Origin: Panacagrimonas sp963975245
GTDB taxonomy: Bacteria; Pseudomonadota; Gammaproteobacteria; Nevskiales; Nevskiaceae
Length of the DNA stretch: 64,000 bases
Assembly (NCBI GenBank): GCA_963975245.1
Contig: CAXBFJ010000001.1
Span: 682,001 to 746,000 of the forward strand
Direction: 5' to 3'
The notes beneath the pieces are model-generated. The model was not told where the DNA came from. It ran no database searches and saw nothing but the letters and a program-made list of their open reading frames with translations. This document shows positions 18,439 through 27,290 of this stretch, piece after piece; the stretch's first letter is position 1, and each line of letters starts with the position of its first letter. The translations under genes were made by a program, and so were the position numbers.

Positions 18439-21342
18439 ATGAGTGCGCGAAGCAATGCAACGATCATTGGCTTGGGGATGCTGCTTCTGAGCGCAATGCT
18501 CGTTTCCTGCGGTTCGGACAAGCCCGAACCGGTCGGAGAACAGGCAACGCTACCGACACCACGTCCAACTCCCGGCCCTGACCCTGATCCCGATCCGGAC
18601 CCCGTTCCAGACCCAGATCCCGATCCGGTACCGGACCCTGATCCAGACCCGGTCACCGGCGCTCGCACCTACATGATCTGCGATGCGGCGAACATTTCGC
18701 GTGATGCCTTGATTGCTTTTTTCGACGCTCGCGAAGGCGACACCATCGAGTTCTGCGCAGGTCGATTCGACATGCCCACCGGCCTGATCATCAATGGCAA
18801 GCGCGGCATCACGATCAAGGGCGCTGGCATGAACAAGACTTTCCTGTCGTTCAAGAACAGCGACAGCGCCGAGGGCATCAATGCGGCCCAGGCTGATGGC
18901 CTGGTGGTGCAGGGCATGACCATCGAAGACACGCCGGGCAATGGCCTTCGCATATTCCGAAGTGAGCAAATTGTCATTCGTGATGTGCGCACGCGCTGGC
19001 GTGATGCAGCGGGCAGGGACGAGACGCAGGACGGCTACACCCCAAGCTCAGAGAATGGCGCCTATGGTTTGTATCCCGTGGAGTCGCGACATGTGCTGAT
19101 GGAAAATTGCGAGTCGCATGGCGCCAGTGATGCGGGCATCTATGTCGGACAAACCTCCGACGTCATTGTTCGCAACTGCTTTGCCACCTACAACGTGGCG
19201 GGCTTCGAGTTCGAAAACACTTTCCGCGCGGTGTTTGAAGACAATGTTGCAACCCGCAATACCGGCGGCTTCCTGGTGTTTGATCTGCCGGATCTGCGCC
19301 AGTACGGCGAGAAGAATGTCGTTCGGCGTAACCGCGCCTACGCCAACAATACGAACAATTTTGCGCCGGCCGGAAATATCGTTGGCCTCGTGCCGCGCGG
19401 TACCGGCATGCTGGTGCTGGCAACGGACCAGCTCGAGATTTACGACAACGATATCTACGACAACGATACGCTGGGGATCGCCATCATCAACTTTGGACTG
19501 GCAGACCCCAACCAACCGGACCCGCGCTACGATTTTTATCCTGAGGGCCTGGAGATTCGCGGTAATCGTTTCCGTGACAATGGCGGCAATCCACAGCAGC
19601 CCGATGCCGAGCGTGGTGAGGCTTCCTTGCTGCCATTGCTACTGAAGGTGAAGAACCTCGGACGCGGCGCGCACATCGTCTGGGATGGCGCAGAAGATGC
19701 ACCCAATGGTTGTCTGGATGTGCCCAAGGATGCGGATGGCATAGCACTCAATCAGGCCAACAACGCCCGCCCGCATGAAGAGCAGGGTGGCCGTACCGAT
19801 GAGCGTGGACGACCCAATGTCACGCGCGACGATCCAGACCCGAGTTGCAAATGGAATGCCTGGAAGTTTGACGACGCAGGCCTGCTCAAGCGTCCGGAGA
19901 ACAATCTCTGCATCGCCACCGATAACAGCTTCGAAAACACCCAGGTGGAGACCTTGCTCACCACCGAGTTCCTGCGCGCCAACATCACCACCAGCGAACC
20001 CACACAACTCGCGGTGGAGCTGCTGATCCCGGCGTCCAATTCCCTGGCGCCACATCGATGTGATCTGCCCGCACGAGCAGACCCGGTACTGGCACTGCCG
20101 TATGTGCCGGACCCTGCGAGTGATGACGCGCGTCCGGACCCGGATGAAGTGGCACGGGTTTGTGAAGGCGGCAGGCCCGGGCAGGTGAACCGTGCAGCCC
20201 TAGCGTTCAACTGTCCGCGACTTGATCAGTATGGTTTGTTTGCTGATCCGCTCGATCCCACAAAGAACCCCAATGGCGGTGGCGTGCCCTACGAGCTGAA
20301 CACCCCGCTGTTCAGTGACTATTCCAGCAAGTACCGCGTGATCTTCCTGCCGCCCGGCGAATCTGCGAGCTATCGAGACGCGCGCAATGGCGGAGCAACC
20401 GCAACGCTGGATTTCCCGGCAGGTACGGTGATTGCCAAGACCTTCACGTTTCGGACCGAAGACGCCGCCGGCGCGCTGATCAGCGAAAACGTTGTTGAGA
20501 CACGTCTGTTGATCAAGCGGCAGAGATCAGATGGCAGCATCAACTGGGTGGGCCTGCCGTATGTCTGGACAGGCAGTGGCCCGGAGCGAGTGGCGGAACT
20601 CAAGCTCGAGGGTGCCATCTCGCCGGTGAGCTACGACTACGTTGACCCTGATCCCGAGGTCAAGGATGCCTCCGGTGCACGTAAGCGATATGCCGGGGCT
20701 GTCGCAGGCTATCGCGTCCCAGCGGCGCTGAATTGTCTGACCTGTCATGCCGGTGACAATCGCGAAGGCGGCGCGGCGCCCATTGGCCCCAAGGTGCGCA
20801 ACCTTAATCGCAACCATGACTATCCCGGATTCAGCAATATCAATCAGCTTCAGTATCTGCACAATCAGGGGCTGCTGACCGGCTTGCCGGCGAATCTGGA
20901 CGCAATCGAAAAACTCCCCAGATGGAACGTGCCGGGATCATCGGGTGCCTTGCCGGGTTCGGACCAGGATGTGCATCTGAGAACACGCGCCTACCTGGAA
21001 TCCAACTGCATGCACTGCCATAACCCGGGTGGCGCCGGTTCCAATTCAGCGCTGTTCCTGGACAGCCTTCGCACGGTTAATGTGCGCTACGGCATTTGCA
21101 AGAAGCCGGTTGCCGCCGGACGCGGATCAGGTGGCAAGCGGTTTGACATCATTCCGCGTGATGCAGATGGCTCGATCCTACCGTTTCGCGTGGTCTCGAC
21201 CGAGCCCGGAGTGCGCATGCCGCCGCTGGCACGCAGCGTGACGCATGCCGAAGCGGCCAATCTTGTTGTGGACTGGGTCAATAATGTCCTGCCAACGGCA
21301 GATACCCGCGATGCCGAGGTCTGCATGCCGCCCAGCGGTTGA
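18439..21342 (+). CDS. Lipoprotein: parallel beta-helix fused to diheme cytochrome c-like domain
   Basis: A 967-residue protein with a strong ribosome binding site (GAGGAG). The lipobox is LVSC with Cys24. An Asp-Pro-rich linker covers residues 47-71. Residues about 78-480 are right-handed beta-helix repeats (for example NCESHGASDAGIYVGQTS), matching the family I know as TIGR03805. From about 590 it matches the HNE_0200 family (TIGR03806; starting LDQYGLFADP), with two heme c motifs, CLTCH (766-770) and CMHCH (857-861), and a possible Met ligand at 927 (GVRMPP). The two families usually occur as adjacent genes of unknown function; here they form one chain. It should sit on the outer face of a membrane and carry electrons. 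Neighbours give no hint of the substrate. Confidence 0.88.
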   Translation: MSARSNATIIGLGMLLLSAMLVSCGSDKPEPVGEQATLPTPRPTPGPDPDPDPDPVPDPDPDPVPDPDPDPVTGARTYMICDAANISRDALIAFFDAREGDTIEFCAGRFDMPTGLIINGKRGITIKGAGMNKTFLSFKNSDSAEGINAAQADGLVVQGMTIEDTPGNGLRIFRSEQIVIRDVRTRWRDAAGRDETQDGYTPSSENGAYGLYPVESRHVLMENCESHGASDAGIYVGQTSDVIVRNCFATYNVAGFEFENTFRAVFEDNVATRNTGGFLVFDLPDLRQYGEKNVVRRNRAYANNTNNFAPAGNIVGLVPRGTGMLVLATDQLEIYDNDIYDNDTLGIAIINFGLADPNQPDPRYDFYPEGLEIRGNRFRDNGGNPQQPDAERGEASLLPLLLKVKNLGRGAHIVWDGAEDAPNGCLDVPKDADGIALNQANNARPHEEQGGRTDERGRPNVTRDDPDPSCKWNAWKFDDAGLLKRPENNLCIATDNSFENTQVETLLTTEFLRANITTSEPTQLAVELLIPASNSLAPHRCDLPARADPVLALPYVPDPASDDARPDPDEVARVCEGGRPGQVNRAALAFNCPRLDQYGLFADPLDPTKNPNGGGVPYELNTPLFSDYSSKYRVIFLPPGESASYRDARNGGATATLDFPAGTVIAKTFTFRTEDAAGALISENVVETRLLIKRQRSDGSINWVGLPYVWTGSGPERVAELKLEGAISPVSYDYVDPDPEVKDASGARKRYAGAVAGYRVPAALNCLTCHAGDNREGGAAPIGPKVRNLNRNHDYPGFSNINQLQYLHNQGLLTGLPANLDAIEKLPRWNVPGSSGALPGSDQDVHLRTRAYLESNCMHCHNPGGAGSNSALFLDSLRTVNVRYGICKKPVAAGRGSGGKRFDIIPRDADGSILPFRVVSTEPGVRMPPLARSVTHAEAANLVVDWVNNVLPTADTRDAEVCMPPSG
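18577..18651 (+). repeat. Asp-Pro repeat tract within lipoprotein linker
   Basis: Codons 47-71 of the lipoprotein encode about eleven Asp-Pro pairs, broken twice by Val-Pro, forming three near-copies of an eight-residue unit. The DNA is a degenerate GAYCCN array. It is most likely a stiff spacer holding the beta-helix away from the lipid anchor. Such tracts can change length by slippage. Confidence 0.85.
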
Positions 21343-21395
21343 CGGGCGTCCAAGCATTCCGGAACAGGTTCGACAGCCGACCGATTACAGACAAT

Positions 21396-21432
21396 GAGCA
21401 AAGACAGTCAGCACAATGGGCGGTCTTTGCTC
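21396..21432. terminator. Stem-loop between convergent genes, no U-tract
   Basis: GAGCAAAGAC (21396-21405) and GTCTTTGCTC (21423-21432) make a perfect 10-bp stem with a 17-base loop in the gap between the lipoprotein and the convergent sirtuin gene. The position fits a shared terminator or 3'-end block, but neither side has a T-run. Confidence 0.5.
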
Positions 21433-21448
21433 TCTGCCAGTGCGCCGG

Positions 21449-22159
21449 CTAGGCCGACAGGGGAAACAGCTGCGCAAGTCCTTCGCTGGCACTCTTGCGG
21501 ACATGTACGCGATACAGGGCCGAAGCCTCATTGTCTTCGGGATTAATTTCAATCATGTGTGCTCCGCTGTTGCGCGCCAGCTGTGCGAAGCCTGCGGCGG
21601 GCCAGACCACGCCGGAAGTGCCAACAGATACGAACAGATCGGCTTGCGAGACCAGTTGTTCAGTGATCGCGAAAGACTCGGCGTTCACGTTGTCACCAAA
21701 CCAGGTGATGTCAGGGCGAAGCCAGCTATCACATTCAGGACAGCGCGACTGAGCGAACTGGGCGGATAGCGCGTCATGTGAGATGCCGTGGCGCGGGCAA
21801 CGCATTCTCCACAGGGAACCATGCAGTTCCGCAGCAACGCGAATGCCGGCACGCTGAAGCAGTCCGTCGATGTTCTGGGTCACCACAGACAGCTTCGGGT
21901 GGAGGGATTGCAGGGCGGCAAGATGATGATGACCGGCATGGGGTTCGCAGGCCAGCACCGCAGCCCGCCGCATCTCATGAAACGCCAGCACCTGCTCTGG
22001 GCGTGCATCGAAGGCGGCCTGACAGGCGTACTCCTCGTAGTTGTACTGGGCCCAGATGCCGCCGCTGCCACGATAAGTGGGTACGCCGGACTCGGCGCTC
22101 ATTCCCGCACCGGTGAAGATCACGACGCTCGGATACGCTGACAGTTGTACAGTTTCCAT
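21449..22159 (-). CDS. cobB: NAD-dependent protein deacylase, sirtuin family
   Basis: Sirtuins remove acyl groups from lysine using NAD. The 236-residue protein starts at ATG 22159; a longer frame to 22333 would overlap kdsD and is rejected. Motifs seen are TGAGMSAESGVPTYRG, TQNIDGLLQRAG and the catalytic histidine in ELHGSLW. The zinc site is unusual: CPRH, then CPEC about 22 residues later, so one of four cysteines appears to be replaced by histidine. Where class III desuccinylases have YxxR, this protein has HEMR (in AFHEMRR), so the arginine is kept but not the tyrosine. Acyl preference is therefore uncertain. Confidence 0.9.
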   Translation of the reverse strand: METVQLSAYPSVVIFTGAGMSAESGVPTYRGSGGIWAQYNYEEYACQAAFDARPEQVLAFHEMRRAAVLACEPHAGHHHLAALQSLHPKLSVVTQNIDGLLQRAGIRVAAELHGSLWRMRCPRHGISHDALSAQFAQSRCPECDSWLRPDITWFGDNVNAESFAITEQLVSQADLFVSVGTSGVVWPAAGFAQLARNSGAHMIEINPEDNEASALYRVHVRKSASEGLAQLFPLSA

Positions 22160-22218
22160 GCGCCCAATTTTACCGCCTTGGGGTCGTATACTTGGCCCTG
22201 AAATCAAACTGATAACTG

Positions 22219-23193
22219 ATGAGCACGCAATCTGACTTTCGCCGCCTGGGTCGGCAAACACTGGAAATCGAGCGAGACGCGGTAGCCGCGCTAATCGACC
22301 GGGTTGACGAAACTTTCGCGGCGGCCTGCTCATTGATGCTGGCCTGCAAGGGTCGGGTAGTGGTCACCGGAATGGGTAAGTCCGGTCACATTGCGGGGAA
22401 GATCGCCGCCACATTGGCCTCTACCGGTACACCGGCATTTTTTGTTCACCCAGCGGAAGCGAGTCACGGCGATCTGGGCATGGTTACGCGTCAGGATGTT
22501 GTGCTCGCGCTGAGCAATTCCGGTGAAACGCCGGAAGTTGTGACCATTCTGCCCTTGTTCAAGCGCATGGCAGCGCCGGTTATTGCGATGACAGGGCGGC
22601 CCAATTCGACTCTGGCGCAGGCCGCTGACGTGCATCTGGATGTGTCTGTCGCCAAAGAGGCCTGCCCCCTGAATCTCGCGCCCACAGCCAGCACGACAGC
22701 CAGTCTGGCGATGGGCGATGCACTGGCGGTGTCCCTGCTCGAAGCACGCGGCTTCACGCAGGAAGATTTCGCGCTCTCGCATCCGGGCGGCGCGCTGGGT
22801 CGTCGCCTGCTGCTCCGGATCCGGGATGTCATGCGCACCGGAGAGCAACTGCCTCGGGTTGCGCCTGGCACGCCACTGACCGACGCCCTGATTGAGATGA
22901 CGCAGAAGGGTTTGGGAATGACGACCGTCGTAAAAGACGATCAGACGGTCGCCGGAATTTATACCGATGGCGATTTGCGCCGCACACTGGATCACGGCAT
23001 CGACGTGCGCGGCATCAGCATCGACAAGGTGATGACGCCCGGTGGTCGCGCCGTTGCTGCAGACCACATGGCCGCAGAGGCGGTGCAGCAAATGGAAGAA
23101 CACAAGGTGTCCGTGTTGCTGGTCAAGGACGAGTCACAACGCCTGATCGGTGTTGTCCACATGCATGATCTGCTGCGAGCCGGGGTGGTTTGA
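22219..23193 (+). CDS. kdsD: D-arabinose 5-phosphate isomerase
   Basis: KdsD converts D-ribulose 5-phosphate to D-arabinose 5-phosphate, the entry to KDO and LPS inner core synthesis. The 324-residue protein has a SIS domain (GRVVVTGMGKSGHIAGKIA, conserved HPAEASHGDLGM and SNSGETPEV) followed by two CBS domains from about residue 205. Length and order are standard. It overlaps kdsC by one base and leads the kds-lpt-rpoN cluster. It is divergent from the sirtuin gene with 59 bases between, which should hold both promoters. Confidence 0.97.
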   Translation: MSTQSDFRRLGRQTLEIERDAVAALIDRVDETFAAACSLMLACKGRVVVTGMGKSGHIAGKIAATLASTGTPAFFVHPAEASHGDLGMVTRQDVVLALSNSGETPEVVTILPLFKRMAAPVIAMTGRPNSTLAQAADVHLDVSVAKEACPLNLAPTASTTASLAMGDALAVSLLEARGFTQEDFALSHPGGALGRRLLLRIRDVMRTGEQLPRVAPGTPLTDALIEMTQKGLGMTTVVKDDQTVAGIYTDGDLRRTLDHGIDVRGISIDKVMTPGGRAVAADHMAAEAVQQMEEHKVSVLLVKDESQRLIGVVHMHDLLRAGVV

Positions 23194-23723
23194 TGGAAGA
23201 CACAATCAAGGCACTGCCCATGGCACAGGTTCAGGCGCGTGCCTCCAAAATCCGCTGCCTGTTCCTGGACATTGACGGCGTCATGACCGACTGCAAGCTT
23301 TACCTCACGCCGGACGGGGAAGAACTCAAGGCCGTGAACGTGCGTGATGGCTGGGGCATGAAGGCCTTGCTCAAGTCTGGCGTGGAAGTGGCCGTGATAT
23401 CGGGCCGCCCGTCCAAGGCGATGCAAAAGCGGCTTGAATGGCTGGGTTTCAAGGCCGCACATATCGTTCTGGATACCGAGGACAAACTGCCCGCCTATGA
23501 GCGCATCCGCGATGCGCTCGGCATCAGCGACGAAGAGTGCGCAATGATGGGAGACGATGTTCCTGACTTGCCCCTGATGGAGCGAGTGGGCCTTTCCATG
23601 ACCCCAGCCGATGCGCATCGCAAGGCAAAGTCCGCGGCACATTACGTGAGCCTCAATCGCGGTGGCGCCGGTGCTATTCGTGATGCTGCCGACCTTATCC
23701 TGGAGGCCCGCAGCGGCTCGTGA
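23193..23723 (+). CDS. kdsC: 3-deoxy-D-manno-octulosonate 8-phosphate phosphatase
   Basis: KdsC is a HAD-family phosphatase that releases KDO from KDO 8-phosphate. The DxD motif is LFLDIDGVMTDCK, the second motif includes AVISGRPSKAM, and GDDVPDLPLM is the fourth. The start is ATG at 23193, sharing one base with the kdsD stop (TGATG); a TTG one codon earlier is possible. The length of about 176 residues is normal. It overlaps lptC by four bases. Confidence 0.97.
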   Translation: MEDTIKALPMAQVQARASKIRCLFLDIDGVMTDCKLYLTPDGEELKAVNVRDGWGMKALLKSGVEVAVISGRPSKAMQKRLEWLGFKAAHIVLDTEDKLPAYERIRDALGISDEECAMMGDDVPDLPLMERVGLSMTPADAHRKAKSAAHYVSLNRGGAGAIRDAADLILEARSGS

Positions 23724-24274
23724 AGCGCTTTCTGATCCCGCTGCTTGGCGTTGCTTTGCTGGCATTTGCAGTGTTCAGCGTGCGTGAGGCCCAAGTTCCA
23801 CTTCTGGATGCGCCCAACTCGGACGAGGAGCCTCGTTACGTGATCCGTGGCGCGCGCTGGAAGAGCCATGACGAAGAAGGCACTGTGCGCGTGCAGGGCA
23901 GCGCCCGGATCATTCGTTACTACGATGATGACTCGGCCCGGCTTAAGGACTTTTCGGTCAAGGTGCAGGGAAAGGACGGAAACCCTTGGGTTGCGCGTGC
24001 GCCGGAAGGGTATTCTCCGCCTCAGAACCGGCACCGGCTGCATTTGTCAGGCGGGGTGGAAGGAGACGGCAACTGGCCTGATGGCGAGCCGCTGATCTTC
24101 AACACAGAAGATGTGTGGGTCGATTCTGCCGAAGACACGCTGGAGACCGATTCGAAAGTTAATCTGCGAAGTGCCAATCGTCTGGGGATTGCGCGGGGCT
24201 TGCGGATCAGCGGCAAGAAGGAATCCGTCGTTTTGAATAATGAAGTGGAGATTCACTATGTGCTGCCTAATTGA
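23720..24274 (+). CDS. lptC: LPS export protein LptC
   Basis: LptC is the bitopic inner-membrane protein that links the LptB2FG ATPase to the LptA bridge. The 184-residue protein has one N-terminal membrane helix (LIPLLGVALLAFAVFSV) and a periplasmic beta-jellyroll (YVIRGARWKSHDEEG onward). The GTG start at 23720 overlaps the kdsC stop as GTGA. Order kdsC-lptC-lptA-lptB is conserved. The sequence of LptC is always divergent, so identification rests on both fold features and position. Confidence 0.93.
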   Translation: MKRFLIPLLGVALLAFAVFSVREAQVPLLDAPNSDEEPRYVIRGARWKSHDEEGTVRVQGSARIIRYYDDDSARLKDFSVKVQGKDGNPWVARAPEGYSPPQNRHRLHLSGGVEGDGNWPDGEPLIFNTEDVWVDSAEDTLETDSKVNLRSANRLGIARGLRISGKKESVVLNNEVEIHYVLPN

Positions 24275-24316
24275 GCAAGCCCGGGCGATCCGCGCGCCTT
24301 CCTTGAGCCACAGCCC

Positions 24317-24904
24317 ATGATGGACGTCATGCGCATCACGGTCCTGACCAGTGTTCTTTTCATGTCTGGCGTGTCTGGGCAGGTGCTGGCTGCTGGTGAT
24401 GGCAACAGTACGCGAGATGCCTTCCGGCCAACCGGGCCGGTCAAGATCAACGCGGATCAGGCCGAGTGGGAAAAAGGCGGGGCCATGGTCTACAGCGGCG
24501 ACGTCCGCATGGAATCCGGTGAGCTCAAGCTGACCGGTCGCAAACTGCAGTTGCAGCAACAGACTGACGGCCAGTTCGAGGCCAGGGTATATGGCGGCCC
24601 GGCAACGCTGGACCACGCGGGCGTCGAAGGGGGCAGTGAGGAAACTCGCCAACCGGTTTCAGCGCGCGCGTCGGAGCTGATCTACCGGTCGAGCAGCGAC
24701 ACCGTGGAACTGGTGGGCGATGCCAAGCTCACACGTGGCACTGACGTGATTCAGGGCGAGAAGGTTCGTTACGATGTCGCGCGCCGTCGTATTCAGGCAG
24801 CGGGCAAGGTGGAAATCGTGATTCAGCCACCCAAGCCGGGCACCTCAGGCAGAGCGCCATCCGAGCTTCCCAGCCTGACACCGGACCTGGACCCCAAACC
24901 TTAG
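24317..24904 (+). CDS. lptA: LPS transport periplasmic protein LptA
   Basis: LptA forms the periplasmic bridge that carries LPS to the outer membrane. The 195-residue protein has a signal peptide ending near GQVLAAG and an OstA domain: KINADQAEWEKGGAMVYSGD, then VELVGDAKLTRGTDVIQGEKVRYD. The C-terminal 25 residues are Pro-rich and unstructured-looking. Several ATGs are clustered at 24317, 24320 and 24329; the first is used here. It lies 42 bases after lptC and 5 before lptB. Confidence 0.95.
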   Translation: MMDVMRITVLTSVLFMSGVSGQVLAAGDGNSTRDAFRPTGPVKINADQAEWEKGGAMVYSGDVRMESGELKLTGRKLQLQQQTDGQFEARVYGGPATLDHAGVEGGSEETRQPVSARASELIYRSSSDTVELVGDAKLTRGTDVIQGEKVRYDVARRRIQAAGKVEIVIQPPKPGTSGRAPSELPSLTPDLDPKP

Positions 24905-24909
24905 GTCTC

Positions 24910-25644
24910 ATGAAGAAAGATTCCGTTCTCAGCGCCACCGGGCTGGTCAAGAAGTACAAGCGACGAACCGTGGTTCGCGATGTGTCTGTGCGCCTGCAGG
25001 CAGGCGAGATCGTCGGTCTTCTGGGCCCCAATGGCGCAGGCAAGACCACATCTTTCTACATGATTGTGGGGCTGGTTCCCGCCGACGGCGGCAAGATCGA
25101 ACTGGATGGCCGTGATGTCACCCGTTTGCCGATGCACGCACGTGCGCGCCTCGGCCTGGGTTACCTGCCTCAGGAAGCCTCTGTTTTCCGCAAGCTCAGT
25201 GTTGCCGACAATATTCGTGCGATTCTGGAGCTACGCAAGGACCTGAACCGGAGCGAGCGCGACACCGAACTCGAGCGTCTGCTCGGCGAACTGCACATCG
25301 ATCACATTCGCGAAGGCATGGGTGAATCGCTCTCAGGCGGCGAGCGCCGTCGGGTGGAAATTGCGCGCTCTCTAGCGGCCAATCCGCGCTTTGTGCTCCT
25401 GGACGAGCCATTCGCCGGGGTGGACCCCATCGCCGTCGGCGATATCCAGAATATTGTTCATCACCTGCGCGATCGTGGCATCGGTGTCCTGATTACCGAC
25501 CATAACGTGCGGGAAACATTGGCTTTATGCGAACGCGCCTACATTCTTGCCGAGGGTAGCGTTATCGCTGAGGGCGCTCCGGACGAACTGCTCGAAAACG
25601 AGATTGTGCGCAAAGTTTATCTGGGCGAGCAGTTCAAGCTGTAG
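24910..25644 (+). CDS. lptB: LPS export ABC transporter ATPase LptB
   Basis: LptB powers extraction of LPS from the inner membrane by LptFG, which are not encoded here. The 244-residue protein has Walker A GPNGAGKTT, the signature LSGGERRR, Walker B FVLLDEPFAGVDP and the switch histidine in LITDHNVRE. Length and motifs are standard. It follows lptA by 5 bases. The 123-base gap after it contains a promoter for rpoN. Confidence 0.98.
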   Translation: MKKDSVLSATGLVKKYKRRTVVRDVSVRLQAGEIVGLLGPNGAGKTTSFYMIVGLVPADGGKIELDGRDVTRLPMHARARLGLGYLPQEASVFRKLSVADNIRAILELRKDLNRSERDTELERLLGELHIDHIREGMGESLSGGERRRVEIARSLAANPRFVLLDEPFAGVDPIAVGDIQNIVHHLRDRGIGVLITDHNVRETLALCERAYILAEGSVIAEGAPDELLENEIVRKVYLGEQFKL

Positions 25645-25691
25645 TTTCGTCGGGCCGTTTGTCGCCAGATCAAAGGCGCTTGAGAAAATTA

Positions 25692-25720
25692 TTGAAGCAA
25701 AAGTCATACCGGCGTATAAA
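25692..25720 (+). promoter_or_regulatory. Probable sigma-70 promoter for rpoN
   Basis: TTGAAG at 25692-25697 and TATAAA at 25715-25720 are separated by exactly 17 bases in the lptB-rpoN gap. They match the consensus at 4 and 5 of 6 positions. A start point about 7 bases downstream would fall near 25727, just before a small ATG-led frame. Confidence 0.55.
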
Positions 25721-25728
25721 ATCAGGCC

Positions 25729-25764
25729 ATGGATCAATTCAGTCACCTGGCCAAGTTCGCCTAA
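25729..25764 (+). other. Possible 11-codon leader frame before rpoN
   Basis: An ATG at 25729 opens an 11-codon frame (MDQFSHLAKFA) that stops at 25764, three bases before the rpoN ATG and in the same frame as it. If the promoter call is right, the message would begin almost at this ATG. It could couple ribosomes to rpoN, which lacks a strong Shine-Dalgarno, or be chance. Confidence 0.2.
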
Positions 25765-25767
25765 GGT

Positions 25768-27237
25768 ATGAAGCAATCACTCTCGCTCCGGCAGGGAATG
25801 GGTCTGACTATGACCCCGGCTTTGCAGCAGGCGATACGCCTTTTGCAGCTCTCCACACTCGATCTGGAAATGGAGATTCAGCAGGCGCTGGACTCCAACC
25901 TCATGCTGGAAACAGAAGAGGATGCCGCTGATGCAGCTGATCTGACGGCGGTAGAGGTCCCTGATGCGAGTGCAGAGGGCGCTGAATCAGCGGATTTACT
26001 GCCAGAAGTCACTGCCAGCGAGACACTGCCGGATGAAATGCCCGTTGACGTCGAGTGGCAGGACGTCTTCGATGAGCATGTCCCAGCTTCAAGTGGCAGT
26101 AATTCGGACGATGAAGGCTTGCAGGATTTTCTGCAGGCCAATGCTCATGTCTCCGAAACACTGATGGACCACCTGATGGCGCAGGCGCGGGTTGCGGACC
26201 TTGATGAGCAGGAAGCGATCGTCGTTGCCCACCTCATAGATTCCATCAACGAAGACGGCTATCTCACGGACTGGGAAGGAATTTCGGAGCGACTGGGCGA
26301 ATCACTGGGGCTTTCGCAGGCGGATCTGGACGCTACTTTGCGGCTCGTGCAGGAGTTTGATCCGCCTGGGATCGGTGCACGTGATCTGAGTGAATGTCTG
26401 CTGTTGCAGCTCCAGCAGATGCCGCGGTCTCGTCCCGGACGTTGGGCCGCGATGGAAATCGTTGAATGCAGCCTGGTCTACATCGCCAAGCGGGATGAGG
26501 CGGCGATCATGCGTGAGACCGGCCTGACCTCGGAAGATATTGCGCAGGGCCTGGAGCTGATTCGCACCCTGCAACCCCATCCCGGCAAGCCTTTTCAGCT
26601 TCATGAGTCCACCTACTTGACGCCGGATGTCATCGTGACTCGAAGCAAGGGCCGGTGGCGGGTAGCCCTGAATCCTGAAAACACGCCGAAGCTGCGCATC
26701 AACAGTCGCTACCAGAGCTTCATCAAGCGCGCCGACCAGTCCAAGGAACAGGTTCAGCTCAAGCAGCACCTGCAGGAAGCGCGATATTTCATCAATAGTC
26801 TGGAGTCACGCAACGACACGATTCTGCGTGTTGCCCAATGCGTGGTTGAAGAGCAGCGCGCTTTTCTGGAATATGGCGAGGAGGCCATGCGACCGCTGGT
26901 TCTCAGAGATGTTTCACAGACATTGGGGATTCACGAATCAACCGTGTCCAGAGCAACGGCGAACAAGTACATGCTGACCCCGCGGGGTCTGTACGAGCTC
27001 AAATATTTTTTCTCAAGCCATGTCTCCACCACCCAGGGTGGCGTGGCCTCTGCAACCGCCATTCAGGCCATGATCAAGCGTCTGATCAACGCCGAAGACC
27101 CAGTTCGTCCGCTATCAGATTCCACTTTGGCAGAACTTTTGCTCGAAGAAGGGATCAAGGTAGCGCGGCGTACTGTTGCCAAGTATCGCGAAGCGCTGAA
27201 GATTTCACCTTCACATGAGCGCAAGGCCGCCGCGTGA
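25768..27237 (+). CDS. rpoN: RNA polymerase sigma-54 factor
   Basis: RpoN directs RNA polymerase to -24/-12 promoters and needs AAA+ activators. The 489-residue protein has the Gln/Leu-rich region I (TPALQQAIRLLQLSTLDLE), an acidic region II from about 48 to 130, the core-binding region, the helix-turn-helix with ESTVSRATANKYM, and the RpoN box ARRTVAKYRE near the C-terminus. The length is normal. It sits in the conserved order lptB-rpoN-hpf-ptsN. Confidence 0.98.
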   Translation: MKQSLSLRQGMGLTMTPALQQAIRLLQLSTLDLEMEIQQALDSNLMLETEEDAADAADLTAVEVPDASAEGAESADLLPEVTASETLPDEMPVDVEWQDVFDEHVPASSGSNSDDEGLQDFLQANAHVSETLMDHLMAQARVADLDEQEAIVVAHLIDSINEDGYLTDWEGISERLGESLGLSQADLDATLRLVQEFDPPGIGARDLSECLLLQLQQMPRSRPGRWAAMEIVECSLVYIAKRDEAAIMRETGLTSEDIAQGLELIRTLQPHPGKPFQLHESTYLTPDVIVTRSKGRWRVALNPENTPKLRINSRYQSFIKRADQSKEQVQLKQHLQEARYFINSLESRNDTILRVAQCVVEEQRAFLEYGEEAMRPLVLRDVSQTLGIHESTVSRATANKYMLTPRGLYELKYFFSSHVSTTQGGVASATAIQAMIKRLINAEDPVRPLSDSTLAELLLEEGIKVARRTVAKYREALKISPSHERKAAA

Positions 27238-27290
27238 AGGACAAGCAGTTTTTCCGGGGTTAATTCCCCATACCTAGGAGGCATTGTCGA

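Noticed and set aside
18577..18651. Short repeated units that might look like a CRISPR or VNTR array
   Set aside because: The repeats are codons for Asp-Pro pairs inside an open frame, with no spacers and no cas genes.
22160..22333. N-terminal extension of the sirtuin frame
   Set aside because: It would overlap the start of the divergent kdsD gene, and homology with sirtuins begins only after the ATG at 22159.
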